Positions 1 to 7,084 of a DNA stretch of 64,000 nucleotides are shown here, piece after piece. Under the pieces are notes generated by a model. The model had not been told where the DNA came from and did not search any database. It saw only the letters and a list, made by a program, of their open reading frames with translations. The translations under genes were made by a program, and so were the position numbers. This DNA is from UBA6522 sp965237785 (GTDB lineage: Bacteria; Pseudomonadota; Gammaproteobacteria; Steroidobacterales; Rariloculaceae). Where the stretch lies: contig OZ250159.1 of assembly GCA_965237785.1 (NCBI GenBank), positions 2,976,001 to 3,040,000 of the forward strand. The letters are read 5' to 3'. The first letter of the stretch is position 1. Every line of letters begins with the position of its first letter.

Positions 1-169
1 CGAACAGCTTCTTCCACCGACATGGCCTCCGCCTGGGTTCAGGGCGCTTGCGCTTGACGAAGGATTGCTGACGATTGAAAAATCGATGGGCCACGCGCAG
101 GTGTGGACAGCAGTCCGGTACGCCCACCTAGCCCGCGACACCGCCAAGTCTATAAGGACTAATCGCTGA
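1..169 (+). pseudogene. Tyrosine recombinase (integrase) C-terminal remnant
   Basis: The last 30 or so codons before the TGA at 167-169 read IEKSMGHAQVWTAVRYAHLA, which fits the C-terminal end of phage-type tyrosine recombinases: the GH-x-Q turn followed by the catalytic tyrosine in RYAHLA. Upstream, a stretch resembling the HDLRHT box (DMASAWVQGA) is found only in another frame, so the coding sequence seems frameshifted near positions 50-60. The 5' part lies outside the window. If the frame is really broken this is a dead integrase. It would be the scar of an integration event next to the galactose locus, and no tRNA gene is visible beside it. The family is fairly clear, but the pseudogene status rests on a very short segment. 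Confidence 0.5.
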
Positions 170-186
170 ACGCTCAACGCCCCTCA

Positions 187-1746
187 TTACCACCAGGTTG
201 CGTACAACGCGGCGAGTATTAATGTTACCGCTACGCCGGCGATATTGAACCCTCGCGTCGTTCCGAACTCGATGTCTCCCAACTCAACCGAACCGGGCTG
301 TTCACGATTTCCCTGAAACACCGACAACGCGACTGCAATTGCAGTGCACAACAAGAAGACGAGGCCAACACGGTCAATGAACGGTAGTTCCGGCCAAACC
401 AGCTTGAGTGTGAACGACAGCACCGCAGAGCCTATTGCAGCAGCGAGCGCCCCCAGCGACGTGGCTTTCTTCCAAAACATCCCCAACAGGAAGATGACGA
501 CAATACCGGGCGTGAAAAAGCCTGTAAATTCCTGAATATACTGGAACGCCTGATCGAAGTTTCCAAGCAACGGCTTGGCGCAGATCATCGCCACAACCAT
601 GGCCGATACGGCGACGATGCGTCCGACAGCGACTCGGTTTCCCTGATTTTCTTCTTTCACCATCGACGAGTACACGTCCATTGTGAAAATCGTCGAGATA
701 CTGTTGATCATCGACGCGAGCGAGGACACGATCGCCGCCAGCAACGCTGCGAACACTAATCCCTTGATTCCGACTGGCAACAAGGTCATAGCCGACGGGT
801 ACGCCTGGTCCGGCGACTCCAGCGTCGGGGACAACACAAACATCGCGATACCAGGGAGTACAACGATTACCGGCATCAACAGCTTCAGGAATGCGGCAAA
901 CACAATACCCTTCTGGGCCTCGTAGATGTTCTTGGCGGCGAGCGCACGCTGGATAATGTATTGGTTAAATCCCCAATAAGAAATATTCATGATCCACATG
1001 CCGCCGACCAATACCGATATACCCGGCAAACTCACATAGTGCGGGTTTTCCGGGCTAAGAATCATGTCGAACTTCTCGGGTGCATCTTCCATCAGCATTG
1101 TGAAGCCTGCCAAAACGCCTGCGCCTCCGGAAACCTGATTCAGCATGATCCACGCGATCAGTATCCCCCCGAGCACGAGCAACACAACCTGGATGATGTC
1201 CGTAAAGGCCACAGCTTTGAGTCCGCCATAGAGCGAATAGCCGACCGCAAACAGCCCCAGAAGCACGAGCCCCAACTCAAGATCGATTCCTGCGACCGTC
1301 TGCATCGCTAATGCCCCCAGCCACAGGATGGACGTGAGGTTTACGAATACGTAGACGCCAAGCCAGAAAAACGCCATAACCATGCGAACACTGTGATCGT
1401 ACCGTTGTTCGAGAAATTGCGGCATCGTGTAGATGCCGCGCTTCAGGAAGATTGGCAACAGGAATTTACCCACAAGTACGAGCGTAATTGCCGCCATCCA
1501 TTCATACGATGCGATGCCGAGACCGATCGCGTAACCGGAGCCCGACATACCAATGATTTGTTCTGCCGAAATATTCGCGGCAATTAGCGATGCTCCTATC
1601 GCCCACCATGGAAGGCTGCTGCCTGCAAGAAAGTAATCACGCGCGTTCTTATTGTGGCCAGTTTTCTCTCTCGAAACGAACTGGGCCAGCACGAATAATC
1701 CAACGGCGTAAGCGATTACAATCGCGATGTCGGTAGTGCTAAGCAT
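187..1746 (-). CDS. Na+/sugar symporter, SSS family (vSGLT-like, probably galactose)
   Basis: This 519-residue, very hydrophobic protein has about 14 predicted membrane helices, the size and pattern of solute:sodium symporters. The N-terminal region carries NISAEQ near residues 58-63 and SYEW near 80-83. These match the segments holding the galactose-contacting Gln and Glu of the Vibrio Na+/galactose transporter, so galactose or glucose is the likely substrate. It is the last gene of the minus-strand galactose cluster, three bases after galK, and would feed galactokinase directly. The start ATG follows GGAAAGGAAAC, a good ribosome-binding site. The family is well known. The substrate is inferred from motifs and neighbours, and a related sugar or sialic acid cannot be excluded. 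Confidence 0.9.
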   Translation of the reverse strand: MLSTTDIAIVIAYAVGLFVLAQFVSREKTGHNKNARDYFLAGSSLPWWAIGASLIAANISAEQIIGMSGSGYAIGLGIASYEWMAAITLVLVGKFLLPIFLKRGIYTMPQFLEQRYDHSVRMVMAFFWLGVYVFVNLTSILWLGALAMQTVAGIDLELGLVLLGLFAVGYSLYGGLKAVAFTDIIQVVLLVLGGILIAWIMLNQVSGGAGVLAGFTMLMEDAPEKFDMILSPENPHYVSLPGISVLVGGMWIMNISYWGFNQYIIQRALAAKNIYEAQKGIVFAAFLKLLMPVIVVLPGIAMFVLSPTLESPDQAYPSAMTLLPVGIKGLVFAALLAAIVSSLASMINSISTIFTMDVYSSMVKEENQGNRVAVGRIVAVSAMVVAMICAKPLLGNFDQAFQYIQEFTGFFTPGIVVIFLLGMFWKKATSLGALAAAIGSAVLSFTLKLVWPELPFIDRVGLVFLLCTAIAVALSVFQGNREQPGSVELGDIEFGTTRGFNIAGVAVTLILAALYATWW

Positions 1747-1749
1747 TGA

Positions 1750-2949
1750 TCAGTTTCCTTTCCGATCTATTTGTTGGCTACTATTCTCACGGCGTTCGAT
1801 CAAACTCGCGCCCTGCGCCGCGCGGGATACGAAAATCGACTCTTTCAATCCAGTCGCCTTCTCGTATTCTTGCTCGACTGCCGCCTTGACCTCGTCAACC
1901 CCATCCGTTGGCAAGAGCGAGACAACGCAGCCGCCAAACCCGCCACCCGTCATCCGCACACCACCGCTCTCCCCAATAACCTCACTCACAATCTCCACAA
2001 GGAGATCGATCTCTCGAACCGTGATTTCAAAGTCGTCTCGCATGGAGGCGTGAGATGCCGCCATCAGACGGCTCATTGACGACAAATCACCTGCCTGAAG
2101 GGCGTCCGCCGCCCGCAACGTCCGTTGGTTTTCGGTGATAACATGCCGCGCTCGCCTGGTAACCAAGTCGCCCAGTACGGATGCCGCCAGCTCAAGTTCC
2201 TCGATGCCGACGTCGCGTAATGCACGCACTCCAAAATATCGTGCGGCACGTTCGCATTGCTCGCGACGAAGGTTGTATTCGCTGTCGAGCAGGTCCCGTC
2301 GTTTGTTGGAATTGATAATCAACAAGCTGGAATCCTGCGGCATCGGTACCGCCCGGATTTCCAGGGAGCGACAGTCAACGAGCAACGCGTGATCGGCTTC
2401 GCCCATCACGGATACGATTTGGTCCATGACGCCGCAATTGCAGCCGACAAACTCGCTTTCAGCCTGTTGTCCATTCTTCGCGATCTCGATTTTGTCGATA
2501 TCAAGGTGGTTCAATTCCTTGATTGTTTGACCAATAACGACTTCCAGCGCGGCCGATGAACTCAAGCCCGCACCCTGGGGCACGTTGCCGGACACGGCAA
2601 TGTCAGCTCCGGCGAACAGATACCCCCTTCCCTTCAACACGTTCATCGACCCGCGAACATAATTGACCCACAGACGATCGCGATCGAAAACGATGTCTTC
2701 GGTCAGGTCGAATTCATCCGGCTCGTCGTCGAAATCGACCGATTTGACACGGATGATCCTGTCGCTGCGACTAGCCGCCGCAACCACAATGTTCTTGTTA
2801 ATCGCACAGGGCAAAACAAACCCGTCGTTGTAGTCGGTGTGTTCTCCGATCAGATTGACGCGCCCCGGTGCCTGCACCAAATGAGACGGTCTATAGCCGA
2901 ATTCATCCTCGAAACACCGTTCGACCCGGGAAATCAGGGCTTGCATCAC
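1750..2949 (-). CDS. galK: Galactokinase
   Basis: Galactokinase phosphorylates galactose at C1 with ATP, the first committed step of the Leloir pathway, in the cytoplasm. The 399-residue product has all three GHMP-kinase motifs: the galactose-binding signature GRVNLIGEHTDYNDG (about residues 29-43), the phosphate-binding loop PQGAGLSSSAALE near the middle, and TGGGFGGCVV near the C-terminus. Length fits the family (about 380-400). It is transcribed with galE, galT and the Na+/sugar symporter, but a 145-bp gap separates it from galE, where no gene or clear terminator is visible. Two adjacent ATG codons offer alternative starts one residue apart. Identification is secure. Confidence 0.96.
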   Translation of the reverse strand: MMQALISRVERCFEDEFGYRPSHLVQAPGRVNLIGEHTDYNDGFVLPCAINKNIVVAAASRSDRIIRVKSVDFDDEPDEFDLTEDIVFDRDRLWVNYVRGSMNVLKGRGYLFAGADIAVSGNVPQGAGLSSSAALEVVIGQTIKELNHLDIDKIEIAKNGQQAESEFVGCNCGVMDQIVSVMGEADHALLVDCRSLEIRAVPMPQDSSLLIINSNKRRDLLDSEYNLRREQCERAARYFGVRALRDVGIEELELAASVLGDLVTRRARHVITENQRTLRAADALQAGDLSSMSRLMAASHASMRDDFEITVREIDLLVEIVSEVIGESGGVRMTGGGFGGCVVSLLPTDGVDEVKAAVEQEYEKATGLKESIFVSRAAQGASLIERRENSSQQIDRKGN

Positions 2950-3094
2950 TTGGTTTGCCTGTAGTGGACGTCACAGACGGCGCGCAGACGCTGAGCAGGG
3001 AAAGAGGGTGTCCGACGAAGCGCAAGACGCACGCGGTAGAGCAAATTGCGGCGACGGTGAAGCAGCATGAGCTTGGTCCGCACAGGGCTGGCTA

Positions 3095-4102
3095 TCACGC
3101 ACAACAAAGCGAGCGCTCCCACACCAGAGCTGATTTTGCGATGAGATCGAGATCGTCATACTTCGGAGACCAATCCAGGACCTGACCGATGCGATCCGAC
3201 GCGGCGATAAGTACGGGTGGGTCGCCGGCCCGTCTGTCGCCTTCTTGAACCGGTAATGGCTTCTCGGCAGCACGTTCAACCGCGCTGATCACCTGACGGA
3301 CACTAAATCCCCTTCCGTACCCGCAATTCAGCGTGGTCGAACCCCCGCCTGCACGTAAGAAGCGCAATGCGGCGACATGCGCTGTCGCCAAATCCTCTAC
3401 ATGAACGTAGTCTCGAATGCACGTACCGTCTACAGTCGGATAGTCGGTACCATATATCTCGATCTTGTCACGGTTACCCGTCGCAACTTCACACGCGATC
3501 TTCACGATGTGACTTGAAAATTGACCGCGTTGCCCCAGTGTCTGCGTCCGCTCCGCGCCGGCCACGTTGAAGTACCTCAAGATGACATAACGCATTTCGC
3601 ACGGCTTACATACATCCCTGATCATCTCTTCGGACATCAACTTGGATTTTCCGTACGGATTAATCGGTTCTGTAGGCGAATTCTCGTCGCAAATGCCGGT
3701 TTCGGATTTCCCGTAGACTGCGGCAGAGGACGAGAATATGAAGTATTTAATGCCGTTTGCCGCAGCACACAACAACAGATTGGCCGTGCCAGCGACATTA
3801 TTGTGATAGTACTTACTCGGATTGGCTACCGATTCCGACACAAGCGTGGATGCCGCGAGATGCACGATCGTGTCAATCTCGTGCGTTCGGAGTATTGATT
3901 CCAGCAACGCACAATCTTGCACGTCACCGTTTTTGAATTTCGCGGCCCCTGCAGCTTCACGGCAACCGTTGCTAAGGTTGTCAAGGACAATGACGTCCTC
4001 ATCCGACTCCGTCAGTTGTTTGACGACATGACTTCCAATGTAACCGGCACCACCGGTTACAAGGATACGTTCTCGTCGACTTGCCGCCCGTGCCGATGAC
4101 AC
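3095..4102 (-). CDS. galE: UDP-glucose 4-epimerase
   Basis: GalE interconverts UDP-galactose and UDP-glucose using bound NAD, regenerating UDP-glucose for GalT. The sequence begins with the Rossmann signature TGGAGYIGSH and has the short-chain dehydrogenase catalytic pair in NPYGKSK. The chosen GTG start at 4102-4100 lies two bases after the stop of the upstream transporter remnant and follows a GGGA box. It gives 335 residues, normal for GalE. A longer in-frame ATG at 4174 would add 24 residues of non-homologous sequence overlapping the upstream gene and is less likely. The C-terminus (ALVWERS) is complete. Identification is secure; only the start is uncertain. Confidence 0.94.
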   Translation of the reverse strand: MSSARAASRRERILVTGGAGYIGSHVVKQLTESDEDVIVLDNLSNGCREAAGAAKFKNGDVQDCALLESILRTHEIDTIVHLAASTLVSESVANPSKYYHNNVAGTANLLLCAAANGIKYFIFSSSAAVYGKSETGICDENSPTEPINPYGKSKLMSEEMIRDVCKPCEMRYVILRYFNVAGAERTQTLGQRGQFSSHIVKIACEVATGNRDKIEIYGTDYPTVDGTCIRDYVHVEDLATAHVAALRFLRAGGGSTTLNCGYGRGFSVRQVISAVERAAEKPLPVQEGDRRAGDPPVLIAASDRIGQVLDWSPKYDDLDLIAKSALVWERSLCCA

Positions 4103-4104
4103 GA

Positions 4105-4709
4105 TCAATCCCGTACACGCGTCTGCCACAAGCACGCAGCCAGCAGCATCGACACCATGGAGCAGGCGATCCAAAAGACGATTGCATTGTCAAAGTCATG
4201 GACACGCTCACCATCGACAAGCGAAACTCCTGATTCAATCAAGCGTGCGCTGAAGTTTTCTTGAACGCCCGCACCGACGTAACTAAACACACCGATGAAT
4301 CCCATCGCCGCGCCCGCGACGCTGCTGGGCGCACCGAATCCCTGGAACCACCCGTTGAGCGCCCACAGCGCAATGGAAACGGCAATCACAGAAGACCAAC
4401 CCATTGCGAGATTCGCGACGGCCGACAAACCAAGACCCGCCGCAAAAAATAATTTCGGTTGAACGTAATCGGCCAGGAAACTATTGAAAAATTTGCCGGA
4501 GGATATCCGTAGAATAGGGCGGAACCGAGAAAGCCCAGTTCGGCGATCGTGAAGATGCCTTCATCGATGAGCGGTTGTTTCACGACCGACAGGGCCAGAC
4601 GGCACGTGTAATACATCCCGTAGCCCACCGTGATCGCGACCATCACGCGTATTCTGTGCCGACGCATCTGGGCATCAATCCAGATTCTCTCGGTACTAAT
4701 CGCGTTCAT
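4105..4709 (-). pseudogene. Decayed MFS transporter of the organophosphate:phosphate antiporter type
   Basis: The N-terminal reading frame (starting MNAISTERIWID, ATG at 4709) has a typical GlpT/UhpT-family first segment: a basic stretch, then GYGMYYTCRL and SALFYGY. At about 4500 the homology moves into another frame, where GKFFNSFLADYVQPK continues it, so a one-base frameshift has occurred. A second lesion follows at about 4330. NGWFQGFGAP, normally in transmembrane segment 4, runs straight into SSVAGAAMGFIGVFSY, which belongs to the C-terminal half. Roughly 200 residues are therefore missing. The remaining 600 bp cannot encode a working transporter (family length about 430-450). It sits between galT and galE and still lies in the operon, so transcription can pass through it. 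The neighbouring Na+/sugar symporter may have made it dispensable. Confidence 0.8.
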
Positions 4710-4717
4710 GACGTTGC

Positions 4718-5836
4718 TCACGTGCCAGGCGGAAGCCGTACGTCGCCAGTGCTGGACGAAGTCTTCCCAACGGACCACTCGTGCAGGTAGTGTTTTTCCG
4801 ACTGATTCCTCAGGTATGCGGCTGCTTTCTCCGGACTAAACTCACGTTGGGCTTCCGCAAGCATTTCATATCCCACCATGAACTTGCGTACGCTCTTGGA
4901 ACGCAGCAGCGGCGGGAAAAAGTGCATATGCAGCTGAAACCAATCCCTCGATTCAGTATGAATTGAGCCCTGATGGATACCTGACGAATACGGAAAGTCC
5001 GTCCGAAAAAGATTGTCGTAGCGCACCGTGATTCTGCGTACGATGTCTGCAAACGCTTCAATCTCGTCGCTGCGAAATTCGGTCAGCAGCGAAACGCGTC
5101 GTTTGGGGACAACCAATGTTTCAAACGGCCACGCGGCCCAAAACGGTACGACGACCGAAAAGAACTCGTTCTGGCATACGATCCGCTCGCCTCGAGTCTT
5201 TTCCTCCGCCAAGTAGTCCGAAAGCAGTGCCGAGCGATGTGAGGAGTGATAATCACGCATGGCGCGCCTTTCTCGAGCGGAAACTGTCGGTACGTTCTGT
5301 TGCGCCCAGATTTGACTGTGTGGATGAGGATTGCTGCATCCCATCGTCTCGCCGTGATTTTCGAATATCTGTATGTGATTGATGTCGCGCGCTCGGAACA
5401 GATCATCCGTTTGATCGACGAAACACCCGATAACCGGAACAATCTGATCCACGCGCATGCTCGCCAGCGTGGCGCTGTGATGCTCGGAAAAGCACACGAC
5501 TCGACACTTTCCGTACTCAGGCTCTGCGGAAAACAATCCGTCTGGATCGTTAACCCACCCGCCGGCATTCGCATCGGATTTCAACTTGCTATCGAATGAC
5601 AGCGCCGGAAAGTCATTGTCGAAGACAAACACGCCCGAATAGCGGGGATTGATTTCTCCGGTTATCCTCGAATTCCCCGGACAGAGTGCGCATCCCGTGT
5701 CGAGGTTCACGGTTAACCGATCGGGTCCCGTTTCCTCCGTCTGCCCTGTCCAAGGCCGCCTATTTCGGCCACGTGAGACGAGCACCCATTCGCCCGACAA
5801 CGGATTGAAACGCCGTTCAGCGACCCTAGTCCTCAA
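4718..5836 (-). CDS. galT: Galactose-1-phosphate uridylyltransferase
   Basis: GalT exchanges UMP between UDP-glucose and galactose-1-phosphate through a covalent histidine-UMP intermediate. The 372-residue product has a CxxC zinc pair (C49, C52) and the active-site motif HPH (171-173) inside NPHPHSQIW, with the second histidine the expected nucleophile. The C-terminal HIT-like half, ending in a typical QLHMHFFPP strand and LRNQSEKHY, is present. About 15 residues beyond that are unusual and may be read-through into decayed sequence next to the broken transporter. The start overlaps the end of the glycerophosphodiesterase gene by 11 bp, showing translational coupling in one operon. Confidence 0.95.
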   Translation of the reverse strand: MRTRVAERRFNPLSGEWVLVSRGRNRRPWTGQTEETGPDRLTVNLDTGCALCPGNSRITGEINPRYSGVFVFDNDFPALSFDSKLKSDANAGGWVNDPDGLFSAEPEYGKCRVVCFSEHHSATLASMRVDQIVPVIGCFVDQTDDLFRARDINHIQIFENHGETMGCSNPHPHSQIWAQQNVPTVSARERRAMRDYHSSHRSALLSDYLAEEKTRGERIVCQNEFFSVVVPFWAAWPFETLVVPKRRVSLLTEFRSDEIEAFADIVRRITVRYDNLFRTDFPYSSGIHQGSIHTESRDWFQLHMHFFPPLLRSKSVRKFMVGYEMLAEAQREFSPEKAAAYLRNQSEKHYLHEWSVGKTSSSTGDVRLPPGT

Positions 5837-6806
5837 TCCGCAAGCCCCTGGATTTCAAGTATGTCAGGAGGGCTTCCGGGCGATCGGTTTGAATCATGTT
5901 GACGCCGATATTCACGAGAAACCCCCAGTTCCCATCCGGGTCAACCAGGCTCTTGTCGTCGCTTCGACCGGCCGCGAACCCGGGCAGGGTATTTACCCAT
6001 AACCGGGCATTCTGCTCACGAACGGCGTTCGCGCCGTCCACCAAATAGTCATCGGTATGGTTGACCACTTCCACGGCGATCGGGTTGTATCGCGCATACG
6101 CGCCAACGGCGTCGTGCAGCCTCGGTGAGCAAAATCGCGCCGGATCGTCCGTACATTCCCGGATGATCGGCATGAAGTACATTTCGCCGTGGAACGCCGC
6201 ATTTGCAAGACGCGGATCGTTTGCGTCCGTTGCCATTTTGATCACTATCTGCGACTCACTTCCCACTCGTCGCGCAGTCTCCATGGCCTGATCGTAGAGC
6301 GTCTCCTTAATGTCCAGATTGACCAGAAGCCGGTCCCTGGCGGCGCTCAAGGCTTCTTCAAGCGTAGGAACTCGCTGCTGCGTTAATTCTGCATCGCCGT
6401 CGCCAGCCCCCTGACGCAAGCGCAGTTGCCGCAGATCCGACGACGTAAGATCGCCGACGACCCCCGTGCCGTTGGTCGTTCGGTCCACGGTCTCGTCATG
6501 CATCAGCATCAACTGCCCGTCACGACTGCTTCGCACGTCGATTTCGATCATGTCGACACCGAGTTCCACACACCGTTCAATACCCGCCAGGGAATTTTCC
6601 GCCGTATCCAACCAGCACCCGCGATGAGCCACCACCATGACGTCGTTCGGGGCTGGCCGCTCAAGTCGATGCTTCAGCCAGTCGATGTGCGATTCTCCGA
6701 CTTCGTCCACGCTCTGCGAAAAGGCCGCAAAGGGTGACGCCGATATGACAACGAGTGCAAAAAACGTACGGTACGAAACCCAATCATTCTTTTTCGTCAA
6801 ATTCAA
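5826..6806 (-). CDS. Glycerophosphodiester phosphodiesterase, exported
   Basis: The 326-residue protein has an N-terminal hydrophobic segment ending near AAFSQS, consistent with a signal peptide and a periplasmic location. The catalytic TIM-barrel motifs of the GDPD family follow: AHRGCWLDTAENSL, where the first His and the Glu are catalytic or metal-binding, then EIDV and the second catalytic His in LMLMHDETVDR. The enzyme would split glycerophosphodiesters into glycerol-3-phosphate and an alcohol. It lies between the TonB receptor and galT and overlaps galT by 11 bp, so it belongs to the galactose operon. A galactosyl-glycerophosphate or galactolipid-derived compound as substrate is an inference from this context; the sequence shows only the family. 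Confidence 0.92.
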   Translation of the reverse strand: MNLTKKNDWVSYRTFFALVVISASPFAAFSQSVDEVGESHIDWLKHRLERPAPNDVMVVAHRGCWLDTAENSLAGIERCVELGVDMIEIDVRSSRDGQLMLMHDETVDRTTNGTGVVGDLTSSDLRQLRLRQGAGDGDAELTQQRVPTLEEALSAARDRLLVNLDIKETLYDQAMETARRVGSESQIVIKMATDANDPRLANAAFHGEMYFMPIIRECTDDPARFCSPRLHDAVGAYARYNPIAVEVVNHTDDYLVDGANAVREQNARLWVNTLPGFAAGRSDDKSLVDPDGNWGFLVNIGVNMIQTDRPEALLTYLKSRGLRIED

Positions 6807-7018
6807 TTCGATTCTCCGATGATCATTCGAATCGCACTATGGTTTCCATTGACACTTGCGGATTTCCCCTCCCGAAGGCCAGCGCGTGTTGAGCGAGCGC
6901 GAGGTTTTCCGCGCATGACACACTCAAGTCGATACTGCAGACCATTCCTCCCTCAAGCCCCTCTATTGCCGGGACATATCTTGCTGGAAAAGAGGTTACA
7001 CCACCCTTCCTTTGCCTC

Positions 7019-7071
7019 GGGTCCGGCCAAAGCAGTCACGACGTCTCCCACTGACTACATTGGCCGGACCC
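7019..7071. terminator. 12-bp inverted repeat downstream of the TonB receptor gene
   Basis: GGGTCCGGCCAA at 7019-7030 is exactly complementary to TTGGCCGGACCC at 7060-7071, with 29 bases between. It lies 14 bp beyond the receptor stop on the minus strand, inside the 278-bp gap before the glycerophosphodiesterase gene. There is no T-run after the stem, so it is not a textbook intrinsic terminator. It may instead attenuate transcription or protect the 3' end of the receptor message, lowering expression of the downstream gal genes. No gene was seen elsewhere in 6807-7084. Confidence 0.4.
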
Positions 7072-7084
7072 CCCAACGGCCGGT

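Noticed and set aside
2971..3279. Small minus-strand open frame overlapping the galE 3' end
   Set aside because: Out of frame with galE for most of its length; no recognisable protein.
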